From PNNG01 sp964577055 (GTDB taxonomy: Bacteria; Bacteroidota; Bacteroidia; UBA7662): a DNA stretch of 64,000 nt. The translations under genes were made by a program, and so were the position numbers. This document shows positions 8,096-15,474 of the stretch, one piece after another (position 1 is the first letter of the stretch; every line of letters begins with the position of its first letter). Location of the stretch: positions 42,000 through 105,999 of the forward strand of contig CAZNWC010000010.1 in assembly GCA_964577055.1 (NCBI GenBank), given 5' to 3'. The notes beneath the pieces are model-generated. The model had not been told where the DNA came from. It did no database searches and worked only from the letters and a program-made list of their open reading frames with translations.

Positions 8096-8800
8096 ATGAA
8101 AACCGCATTATTTGCTTTTGCCTTTTTGCTGAGCTTGCATTCAGCCATTGCCCAAGCCCCGCGACCACGTGTACAAACCAATATCGCAGGCGACATTGAA
8201 ACCTATGAAGTGCGCGGCCGCAATGGCTGGGCATGGAAGCGCAAACTTACCTATGGTAGTTTTGCCACCACCCGTGTTCGAGGTGGTTGGCAAACCTCTC
8301 ACCAATTTCCTTTTATTTTAACTTTCTCACGTGCTCGTCAACGCTTTTCCTACACCCAATATGGCCCCGACAGCCTGCGAGCGGAGTACTGGGGCGTATT
8401 TATCGACGAACGCACCGACTTGCCCGTATTGGGGCGCTATTTTCAAATCCCTTTGCGCTACAACCAATACATGGCTGGCAATGTCTTCGTGCCCACGTCG
8501 AACAAACTGTATGAATTTGTGCTTAACTACCCCGAAATCAATACCCGTTTAACGCCTACCGAAGGCCGGATTTTCGATCAGGAGGGCCTTACCATCCACA
8601 TCCGCGGTATCCAACGCATGGAGCAAATGAACTTCAATTTGCCCGCCAACCTGGGTTTCGAATTTTTGATCAACAATGAGGTGGTTGCCGTGGTAGATGG
8701 CATGGTACATGGCCGTGTTCACTTCTCCAAAACCTTGAGCGACGAACACAAAACCGTTTTGGCCGCCGTCATGAACGGGCTTTTGCTCCGAACCCCTTAA
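8096..8800 (+). CDS. Secreted protein of unknown function
   Basis: The product is about 234 residues when started at the ATG at 8096, which gives a clean signal peptide (MKTALFAFAFLLSLHS, cleavage after AIAQ). An upstream in-frame ATG at 8072 would place eight extra residues before it. The mature part is rich in aromatic and basic residues (GRNGWAWKRKLTYGSF, FTLFSRARQRFSYTQY-like segments) and has no cysteine pairs, lipobox or domain I recognise. Its stop directly abuts the stop of the convergent DUF4403 gene. Export to the periplasm is inferred and no function is assigned. Confidence 0.7.
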   Translation: MKTALFAFAFLLSLHSAIAQAPRPRVQTNIAGDIETYEVRGRNGWAWKRKLTYGSFATTRVRGGWQTSHQFPFILTFSRARQRFSYTQYGPDSLRAEYWGVFIDERTDLPVLGRYFQIPLRYNQYMAGNVFVPTSNKLYEFVLNYPEINTRLTPTEGRIFDQEGLTIHIRGIQRMEQMNFNLPANLGFEFLINNEVVAVVDGMVHGRVHFSKTLSDEHKTVLAAVMNGLLLRTP

Positions 8801-10243
8801 TCAGGGAGCTTTGATGCCGGCTTTCAAACGACCGCTACTTTCTACGATCAAAAGCAGATAGCGGTCATTGAGCTGCACCTCAGTGGGCTCCAAACGGTCG
8901 ATCCTGCCCGAGAGTTGCAACATGCCGCCCAAATTGGGTTGGTTCAGGCTGTTGCCTGCCAAGGTCCGCAACGATTCCAGCTCTTTTTTAACCGGGTAGC
9001 GCATTTCAGCTTCTACCAGGTTTTTGAAATTGCTTTTGAACAACCACTCGGCCGATTGCAACAACAGATCACGCGATTTGACATCAAAATCGAAATCCCG
9101 GATCCTGATTTCTTGTTTCGTTGGCTCATAATATGGCACCCCACTGAAGTAGTAGGTGCCATTTATTTTTTTGGTGAAAAGACCGCTTTTCGTCTTGCCC
9201 CTCAACTTTACTTTGGTTACCAAACGCTGACCTTTGCCCCAAATGTCGATGTCCTCAATGGTCACGCGGTGCTTTCCTCCTTCAAACAACATTTCTTTGC
9301 CTACCAATTCGGCGCGTGCCAAACGGGTGGCAGTGGCATAGTCGACGCCTGCGGTGAGGGTGAGTTTCACTTCGTCGCTCAGTACCTTATTGATTTGCAA
9401 GGCAGGCATGGGTTTCTTTTGGCTTGCTTTCGCCGGTTCGGAGGTACTTACCAACACCGTGGCACCTATGCCGGCTGTGAGCCGCAAAGCCGCTGGTTCG
9501 GTTATCAAACGCGACATATACACCGAATCGGGCTTGATGATTAACCAAGCCGGCACAGGACCCGGGATGGGAAGCGGATCTTGCAGTTGGTTCCAAAAGA
9601 CAAGTACTTGCTTCTGGAACTTTAGCTGTTTTTTGGCCTCTCTGTCGAGCATTTCGGCCATTTTGTAAAGTTCTTGGTCAATAACCTTTTCAATCAAACT
9701 ACCGATTGGAATTTTAACCAAACCAATGTCTAAAGTAGGGCGCTGGGTCCATTTGTAGCCAATTTGTGATTGTGTTTGAATGCTCCAGTCGGGTTGTACC
9801 GTGAGCTTGCTGTTCAAACTTACCTCCAAGTTGAAATTGGCATCTTGCACCAACTGTGGAGCATTGCTGTTGCTAAAAATGCCGCCCAAGGTCGACTTTA
9901 CCCGTCCTTTTACATAAATGTTGAGGGGTACGGTGGCTTGTAGATAATCGCCCTTATTACCAATCCGTACAGGACCTGTGCGTTTTACAATCAATTGTAC
10001 ATTATCGCCCCCGTTGTTATCATAGTCAAGGTCTTCGTACAGTACTTCACCAAGTTCTTTGTTGAGCAAGCTGGCCACATCGGCGTAAGGGATGGTGATC
10101 GGCAGATGCAAGGTACTGCGGGGCAAGACCAATTGGGTGACTGCTTCAGAAAGCTCGGGGGCGGGGGCTTCTTGCGTTACCGAACTGCTTTTGCAGCCCC
10201 AAAGGGCAGTGCTCAGGACTGCCATCAGCCAAAATCGCTTCAT
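8801..10243 (-). CDS. DUF4403-family lipoprotein
   Basis: The 480-residue protein starts with a lipoprotein signal (MKRFWLMAVLSTALWGC). The mature chain matches the DUF4403 family by its opening LPITIPYADVASLLNKEL and by alternating beta-rich segments such as YLQATVPLNIYVKGR, SQIGYKWTQRPTLDIG and the C-terminal LSGRIDRLEPTEVQLNDRYLLLIVESSGRL. The family has tubular-lipid-binding-like features in structure predictions, but its role is not established. It follows tdk with a single base between the genes, so the two are probably co-transcribed although they share no obvious pathway. Confidence 0.8.
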   Translation of the reverse strand: MKRFWLMAVLSTALWGCKSSSVTQEAPAPELSEAVTQLVLPRSTLHLPITIPYADVASLLNKELGEVLYEDLDYDNNGGDNVQLIVKRTGPVRIGNKGDYLQATVPLNIYVKGRVKSTLGGIFSNSNAPQLVQDANFNLEVSLNSKLTVQPDWSIQTQSQIGYKWTQRPTLDIGLVKIPIGSLIEKVIDQELYKMAEMLDREAKKQLKFQKQVLVFWNQLQDPLPIPGPVPAWLIIKPDSVYMSRLITEPAALRLTAGIGATVLVSTSEPAKASQKKPMPALQINKVLSDEVKLTLTAGVDYATATRLARAELVGKEMLFEGGKHRVTIEDIDIWGKGQRLVTKVKLRGKTKSGLFTKKINGTYYFSGVPYYEPTKQEIRIRDFDFDVKSRDLLLQSAEWLFKSNFKNLVEAEMRYPVKKELESLRTLAGNSLNQPNLGGMLQLSGRIDRLEPTEVQLNDRYLLLIVESSGRLKAGIKAP

Positions 10244-10244
10244 C

Positions 10245-10823
10245 TTAACGGTTTTTCATGCCAGCTGCAAAACAAGCACGGCAACGGGGTTCGTAACTAT
10301 CTTTTTCACCAAGCAACACCTTGCTTTCACTGACAGCAGTGCGGTATGAATGACTCGCCAAATCGCCACACACCATACAAATGGCGTGTACTTTGGTCAC
10401 GTACTCAGCCACAGCAAGCAACTGCGGCATGGGACCGAAGGGTTTGCCCAGATAGTCCATGTCGAGGCCAGCAATAATTACCCTGCTGCCACGCTGCGCC
10501 AGTTGTTGGGCCACGCTCACCAGTTCATCGTCGAAAAATTGCGCTTCATCAATGCCCACTACTTCCACTTCGCTGGCATACAGCAAGATGTTGGAGGCAT
10601 GTTCTACAGGGGTGCTATGGATGCTGGTGGCGTTGTGCGAAACGATGGCGGTTTCGTCGTAACGCGTATCGAGCAAGGGTTTGAAAATTTCGGTTTTTTG
10701 ATTGGCAAACTGCGCCCTGCGCAATCGGCGGATGAGTTCTTCCGTTTTCCCTGAGAACATGGAGCCACAAATCACTTCAATCCAGCCGTGGGTATGGCCT
10801 TGCAAACGGGGTTCGGTAAACAT
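10245..10823 (-). CDS. tdk: Thymidine kinase (type II)
   Basis: The enzyme phosphorylates thymidine for dTTP salvage. The ATG at 10823 gives 192 residues, the usual length. An upstream in-frame ATG at 10871 is rejected because it overlaps the promoter. The P-loop is GSMFSGKTEE, followed by the lasso and Mg-binding VGIDEAQFFDDE, and GLDMDYLGKPFGPM for the thymidine site. Two CxxC zinc ligand pairs are present (CMVC and CRAC). The upstream promoter region is shared with the divergent Ala/Glu-rich gene, and the DUF4403 lipoprotein gene follows one base downstream. Confidence 0.95.
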   Translation of the reverse strand: MFTEPRLQGHTHGWIEVICGSMFSGKTEELIRRLRRAQFANQKTEIFKPLLDTRYDETAIVSHNATSIHSTPVEHASNILLYASEVEVVGIDEAQFFDDELVSVAQQLAQRGSRVIIAGLDMDYLGKPFGPMPQLLAVAEYVTKVHAICMVCGDLASHSYRTAVSESKVLLGEKDSYEPRCRACFAAGMKNR

Positions 10824-10828
10824 GTTTT

Positions 10829-10858
10829 TTTGGATTCGTACAGAAGGCCGTACCTTCG
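10829..10858 (+). promoter_or_regulatory. Promoter of the Ala/Glu-rich gene
   Basis: TTTG at 10829-10832, an 18-base spacer and TACCTTCG at 10851-10858 match the Bacteroidota -33/-7 pattern, 46 bases before the ATG at 10905. Confidence 0.6.
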
Positions 10859-10868
10859 TGTCAACGCA

Positions 10869-10876
10869 CAAAAATA
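10869..10876 (-). promoter_or_regulatory. -7 element of the tdk promoter
   Basis: On the minus strand TATTTTTG is a perfect TAnnTTTG match 46 bases before the tdk ATG. The -33 part is weak. Transcripts from this site and the opposite promoter would overlap. Confidence 0.5.
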
Positions 10877-10904
10877 GTCATTTCCATCTCCCGAAAAAGT
10901 AGCC

Positions 10905-11768
10905 ATGCACAACAACGAGCCCACTGCCACCTTCCTGCAAGTTTTACGCGATATGTCGCGCACCATTGAGCAAATGGCCCCGCAACAAGCGCTTACAGCC
11001 ATCGAACGCGATTTGCTGTTGGCAGAGATGCAGCAGTTGTACGCACGCGTATTGGCATGGCCAGTGGCGGCTCCAAACGCATTGATCGTTGAAACCGCTC
11101 CTGAGCCTCAGGCAGCAGCACCTGCAGCAATTGAGCATACGCCTGCGGCAGCAGCCACCGAACGCGCAGCACATGTGGCTACGGTAACCGAAGAAGTGAT
11201 GGAACAATTGGCCGAAGTAGTGGAAGAGGCGGTAGAACAGGCCATGGAAAGCGGCGAGGAGGTGGCATTAGACATCGAGCTGCATGTGGCAGAGCAGGAG
11301 GATGCACCGGCCGAGGAACCTGTAGCAACCATTGAGGCGCAAATGCCAGCAGAAGATCCAGTGCCAACAGTTGTAGCCGAAGCGGAAGAAGTACAGGTGA
11401 TTGCAGCAGCGCCCACACCTCCCCAGGAAGCCGCAGCCAAACGCTCAGTGGCCTTCTCCCTCAGTGGCATTTTGCAAAATCAGGGCGACAGCCAACTGGT
11501 AATGGCCCATCTCAAACTCAAGCCCATCGACGACCTTAAATCAGGGATTGGCCTCAACGAAAAATTCTTGTTCATCCGTGAACTGTTCAATAACGACCAC
11601 CTTGCCTATGCCGAGGCCATTGAACAATTGAATGCTTGCACGCACATAGAAACAGCCGAACAAATTATTGCCAACAAACTCTTACCAGAATACGGCTGGG
11701 ACCTCGAAACGGAGGCCACTGTAAGCTTTCTGCACCTGGTATTCAGGCGTTTTGCCTCAAAAGATTAA
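10905..11768 (+). CDS. Ala/Glu-rich protein with conserved C-terminal module, function unknown
   Basis: The 287-residue cytoplasmic protein has three parts. An N-terminal helical segment (about 1-50; FLQVLRDMSRTIEQM, LLAEMQQLYARVL) comes first. A long acidic Ala/Glu/Pro linker (about 60-180) full of EEV, VAEQE and PAE repeats follows. The compact C-terminal module of about 100 residues begins at SVAFSLSGILQNQGDSQLV and contains KPIDDLKSGIGLNEKFLFI, then RELFNNDHLAYAEAIEQLN. That last module recurs at the C-terminus of otherwise variable Bacteroidota proteins, but I know no function for it. The protein is divergent from tdk and ends four bases inside the convergent hydrolase gene. Confidence 0.75.
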   Translation: MHNNEPTATFLQVLRDMSRTIEQMAPQQALTAIERDLLLAEMQQLYARVLAWPVAAPNALIVETAPEPQAAAPAAIEHTPAAAATERAAHVATVTEEVMEQLAEVVEEAVEQAMESGEEVALDIELHVAEQEDAPAEEPVATIEAQMPAEDPVPTVVAEAEEVQVIAAAPTPPQEAAAKRSVAFSLSGILQNQGDSQLVMAHLKLKPIDDLKSGIGLNEKFLFIRELFNNDHLAYAEAIEQLNACTHIETAEQIIANKLLPEYGWDLETEATVSFLHLVFRRFASKD

Positions 11769-12544
11769 GCAGGTAGCTGACGCAAAAAGCGAATGGCGCG
11801 CTCGTTGAACAACTGCGGCTGTTCAATGGTGACTACATGTCCGCAACGCTCAATCACCTCAAGTGTTGCATGATGCGCATTGGCCACCATGTTTTGCACT
11901 GTGGTCAAAAACATATGATCTTCGCCCCCCATCACATACAGGGTAGGTATTTCGGGCAGCTTGGCTTCAAAACGCCGCAACAAGGGCGTGAGTTGAGCGG
12001 TTAGTTTGTACCAGCGCAAGAACTCCTTTTGCGCCAGTTTTTGTGCCTCTCGGATGAAGAAATTACGTGATTCAGCATGGTTCTTTCGTGGCATGATCAC
12101 CCAAGCGAATAGTTTATAAAGCCACATAAAGGGCATTACCCCTTTAAATGCATTGCCGAGACCCACAAAAAACTTACCCCTGAGGTCGAGTTTGGCAATG
12201 GCACCGGCCAATACCATGCTTTGCACCCGCTGGGGCTGCATCTCGGCAATTTGGCGGATAATGATGGTACCCAAGGAAATGCCTACAAAATGAGCCTGCT
12301 TAATTTTCAGGTGATCGAGCACTTCAAACACATCGTTGGCGATGGTATCGAAAGAATAGTTCAGTTGGTGTTCAGCAGCTCCGGGAGAGCGGCCATGTCC
12401 ACGCAAATCTACCAGCAACAAATTAAAATGCGCTTGAAAGGCACGTACCTGTCGATACCAAATGGCCGAATTGCCACCTGCACCATGGATGAAGACTACC
12501 CAAGGGGCCTCAGTTTGCAATTCGTGGGTTTTGAAATAGAGCAT
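11765..12544 (-). CDS. Alpha/beta-fold hydrolase
   Basis: The 259-residue protein has the canonical alpha/beta hydrolase layout. The oxyanion loop is FIHGAGGN, the nucleophile elbow is GISLG with its serine, the acid lies in VMGGEDHMF, and the catalytic histidine is in CGHVVTIEQP. DLRGHGRSPG marks the region after strand 4. The substrate cannot be predicted from the sequence. Its start overlaps the stop of the preceding MORN-type lipoprotein gene by one base (TGATG), so it is the last gene of the PPIase run. Confidence 0.85.
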   Translation of the reverse strand: MLYFKTHELQTEAPWVVFIHGAGGNSAIWYRQVRAFQAHFNLLLVDLRGHGRSPGAAEHQLNYSFDTIANDVFEVLDHLKIKQAHFVGISLGTIIIRQIAEMQPQRVQSMVLAGAIAKLDLRGKFFVGLGNAFKGVMPFMWLYKLFAWVIMPRKNHAESRNFFIREAQKLAQKEFLRWYKLTAQLTPLLRRFEAKLPEIPTLYVMGGEDHMFLTTVQNMVANAHHATLEVIERCGHVVTIEQPQLFNERAIRFLRQLPA

Positions 12545-13236
12545 CAGGGGTTATGGGTGTATTGCAACAATTGCGGGTTTTTGAAATTGCTCTTCCGGCT
12601 GGCAATTACATGCACCGACTGGCCCTTCCAAGGCAAACGCGCTACACCATCAACAGTTTCGAGCACCGGGTGTTTGGCTGGGTCGAGTATTTCATCCTCA
12701 CCCAACAAACCTTCGTAAAACTGCACCTGGGTGCTGCCATTGCTCAGGCGCACTTCAAGTTGATTTCCCTTGATTTGCCCGCGAATTTCTGGTTGTTTTA
12801 CCTCACGGCCATCGGGCTGATATTCTTTAAGGCCCGGAAGTGCTTCGCCGTCTTTCCATTTCAATACCGCCATCAATTCACCGGTATTGTGATACTTTTT
12901 CTCAATGCCACTTTTTCTGTTGGCTATATACTGTGCTTCTTGGTACAAAACCCCGTCTTGGTAGTACCAGCGCGACCAGCCATTTTTAATGTCAGCCTCG
13001 TATTCGATACTTGCCGCCAAGATGCCACTTTCATAGTACTCCTTGGCCTCGCCATGCCGCTTGCCATTTTTGACCGGCACTTCATTTTGCACCTTGCCGT
13101 TGGGGTGGTAATTCACCGAAACACCCTCAATCAACCGCCCGTTGGCGTCGACTTTATTTTCGATTTTGGTAGATGCTTCCTCAGCACAACCGGCGAGCAA
13201 CATCAAAACAACGAGGGTGGCAAATGCTGATTTCAT
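12544..13236 (-). CDS. MORN-repeat (YwqK-like) lipoprotein
   Basis: The 230-residue product is counted from the ATG at 13236, which yields a lipoprotein signal (MKSAFATLVVLMLLAGC). The mature chain has tandem MORN-type units such as NYHPNGKVQNEVPVKNGK, KEYYESGILAASIEY, WYYQDGVLYQEAQY and KYHNTGELMAVLKW. Databases often label this repeat family YwqK antitoxin, but there is no toxin beside it and it is secreted, so a toxin-antitoxin role is not supported. It lies between the SurA-like gene and the hydrolase and overlaps the latter. Confidence 0.8.
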   Translation of the reverse strand: MKSAFATLVVLMLLAGCAEEASTKIENKVDANGRLIEGVSVNYHPNGKVQNEVPVKNGKRHGEAKEYYESGILAASIEYEADIKNGWSRWYYQDGVLYQEAQYIANRKSGIEKKYHNTGELMAVLKWKDGEALPGLKEYQPDGREVKQPEIRGQIKGNQLEVRLSNGSTQVQFYEGLLGEDEILDPAKHPVLETVDGVARLPWKGQSVHVIASRKSNFKNPQLLQYTHNP

Positions 13237-13273
13237 GGACACAATTGAATGGGCAAGATAATACGCAGCCGTC

Positions 13274-14614
13274 TTACTGCCAACGTTGCAGGTTGTCGCA
13301 AGCCCCAAACTCATCGTCGATTTTGATATAGGTACGGGTTTTGGCTTTCATGAACCAATCTTGCATCTGCTCAATGCGCTTGAGGTTGAGGGCGGCGCTT
13401 TGAATGCGGGCATAATCGTCGTTCAGGTTGGCTTGGTGCGGACGTGAACGGCTTTTGAGGTAAAAAATGCGGAAACCGCGGGTGCCATCGGGTGCACTAT
13501 AGGGCTGTGGGTCGCTCAATTGGCTGGCCTGCAATTTGTCGATGGCAAAATATACATCGGGGGTGAGCTGATCGATGGTGAAGCTGTTACTTCCGGCATT
13601 GTCGTTGGTGAGCATGCCCCCATTGCTTTTGCTTTCTTCGTCGGCCGAGTACTTCCTTACGGCATCAATGAAGGTCATGCGGCCGTCTTGTATCTTGCTA
13701 CGCACCGAATCTAATTCGCGGCGGGTAGCTTCGAGCTCACGGTTGCCAACAGGCGGTTTGATGAGAATGTGCCGGCAATGTACCCGGTCGCCACGGCGTT
13801 CAACCAGCTGCAAAATATGGTAGCCAAATTTGGTGCGGATGACCTGTGATACTTCCCCCGGACGTAGCTTAAACGCCACAGCCTCAAATTCGGGAACCAT
13901 ATCGCCCCGCCCGAAAAAACCCAAACTACCACCTTCTTTGGCCGAACCCGGGTCTTCGGAATACAAAATAGCCAGGGTAGCAAAATTTTCGCCCTTTAAA
14001 ATACGGTCACGAATATCATTGAGCTTTTCAATGGTAAATTCCTTTTGTACCGCCCCAATCTCGGGAAACATCACAATTTGTCCAATCTCCACCTCTGCAT
14101 CAAAATAGGGGATACTGTCTGCCGGAATTTTGGCAAAATAGTCCTGCACCTCGCGGGGCGAAATAGTAACGTTGGCCGTTATTTTTTCCTGCATCTTCTG
14201 CGCCAAAATCATCTCTCTGATTTGCGGCTTGAACTCCTCTTTGATTTCTACCACCGTTTTGCCGTAGAATTCTTCGAGCTTTTCGCGGCTGCCAATCATG
14301 CTGATGAAATAGCGCAAGCGACGCTCGATTTGCATGTCGATTTCTTCATCGGTTACCTCCAATGAGTCAAATTCGGCTTGCCGAATCATCAACTTGTTGG
14401 TGAGCATTTGGTCGAGGATCACACAACGCATTTGGTCGTTGGGCTCATTGCCTTGTTGCAGCCAATTGGCGTATTCAGCTTCTACTTCCGATTTGAGGAT
14501 GATTTTATCGCCCACCACGGCAACCAAGCCGTCAACCTTGGAGGAGCGACCTGGCTGCGCGCCAGCACCAATCGCCATGCACAACAAGCTCCCAACCAAT
14601 ACCAACTGCCGCAT
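13274..14614 (-). CDS. SurA-like periplasmic peptidyl-prolyl isomerase
   Basis: The protein has 446 residues from the ATG at 14614, with a signal peptide (MRQLVLVGSLLCMAIGAGAQ). An N-terminal SurA chaperone domain (VDGLVAVVGDKIILKSEVE) is followed by two parvulin-type domains. The first is well conserved (ILYSEDPGSAKEGGSLGFF, then TKFGYHILQLVERRGD) and the second is weaker (CRHILIKPP, SADEESKSNGGML). SurA assists folding and delivery of outer-membrane beta-barrels, so in this lineage likely SusC-type proteins. It starts seven bases after the lipoprotein gene upstream. Confidence 0.88.
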   Translation of the reverse strand: MRQLVLVGSLLCMAIGAGAQPGRSSKVDGLVAVVGDKIILKSEVEAEYANWLQQGNEPNDQMRCVILDQMLTNKLMIRQAEFDSLEVTDEEIDMQIERRLRYFISMIGSREKLEEFYGKTVVEIKEEFKPQIREMILAQKMQEKITANVTISPREVQDYFAKIPADSIPYFDAEVEIGQIVMFPEIGAVQKEFTIEKLNDIRDRILKGENFATLAILYSEDPGSAKEGGSLGFFGRGDMVPEFEAVAFKLRPGEVSQVIRTKFGYHILQLVERRGDRVHCRHILIKPPVGNRELEATRRELDSVRSKIQDGRMTFIDAVRKYSADEESKSNGGMLTNDNAGSNSFTIDQLTPDVYFAIDKLQASQLSDPQPYSAPDGTRGFRIFYLKSRSRPHQANLNDDYARIQSAALNLKRIEQMQDWFMKAKTRTYIKIDDEFGACDNLQRWQ

Positions 14615-14621
14615 AATCTCC

Positions 14622-15473
14622 TCAGGGCGTATAAATCTCATATTTTTTTTCGTCTAACGACCTTTTGAAAAGGTCCTGGTAATAACGTTCAATAAACTCT
14701 TGTCGTCTTTGCAGCAAAATCAAACTGCGGATATTTTCGGCTTCAGCCGACAAAGGCGGCGCCTCACCCACGCCTTTGTAATCGCGCAACAGCAATAAAT
14801 ATACATGGGTGCTGTCGCTGAGCTGCTGTACACTGGCGCGCAGGCCGAAATCAAAAGCCTGCTGAATGTCGGTTGGTGTGCCACGCATCACCTCGTCGAG
14901 ATACAACCAGCTGGTGTCAACCAATTGAAACTGGCTGGCATACTGAAAGCAGTAATCTTCGAGTTCCTTGATGTTTTTGCCTTTTTTGCCCTCCATCAGC
15001 CGGCGTAGGTCCGACTGGCGTGGTGCTTCACGGTCGATTTTGACAAACCGCCCCATCATCAAGGGCCTCCGCAAGGCCAATTGATCCTTGTTGGCTTTGT
15101 AATACGTGAAAATGAGGTCGGTATCCACCAAGGTGTCCATCAGCGGAGCAATTACCTCGTTTTCGATGCGGTATTGCAACAAACTCTGCCTGTATTCTTC
15201 CAGTTTCGCACTTACATCTTTTTGCTCGGCCGATAATTGTGATTCGGCTTCCAGCAAAATGAGGTGCCTGCGTATCCAATTGTCGATGTAGGCCTTGGTG
15301 ATTTCCAAACTGTCTTCTGGCTCGCTGCCTGCTGGCACCAAACCAACCAAATCGCTTTGGTAAAGGTAAAAGGTACCCACCCGTGCCACCGCATCGGCGC
15401 GCTCGCTGCTTTTTTGCAGCCAGTCGCAAGAAGTGAGAAGTCCCAACAGGACAATGGCACGGGCGAGTTTCAC
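14622..15473 (-). CDS. Lipoprotein related to SurA chaperones, no clear parvulin core
   Basis: I start this 283-residue protein at a GTG (15473), one base after the upstream stop. The resulting N-terminus VKLARAIVLLGLLTSC is a lipoprotein signal, while the longer frame merely re-reads the upstream gene. The segment after the Cys resembles the N-terminal chaperone region of SurA/PpiC proteins (VARVGTFYLYQSDLVGLVP, IDNWIRRHLILLEAE, FTYYKANKDQL). The parvulin hallmarks (LGFF, GYHxxK) seen in both neighbours are missing, so it is probably a chaperone without isomerase activity. Confidence 0.75.
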   Translation of the reverse strand: MKLARAIVLLGLLTSCDWLQKSSERADAVARVGTFYLYQSDLVGLVPAGSEPEDSLEITKAYIDNWIRRHLILLEAESQLSAEQKDVSAKLEEYRQSLLQYRIENEVIAPLMDTLVDTDLIFTYYKANKDQLALRRPLMMGRFVKIDREAPRQSDLRRLMEGKKGKNIKELEDYCFQYASQFQLVDTSWLYLDEVMRGTPTDIQQAFDFGLRASVQQLSDSTHVYLLLLRDYKGVGEAPPLSAEAENIRSLILLQRRQEFIERYYQDLFKRSLDEKKYEIYTP

Positions 15474-15474
15474 T

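Noticed and set aside
7698..8199. Small genes in the glgP upstream gap
   Set aside because: The frames overlap the glgP promoter and the start of the secreted-protein gene, and they have no recognisable features.
12544..13236. Toxin-antitoxin system (YwqK antitoxin label)
   Set aside because: The protein is a secreted MORN-type lipoprotein in an envelope-folding operon, and no toxin gene is adjacent.
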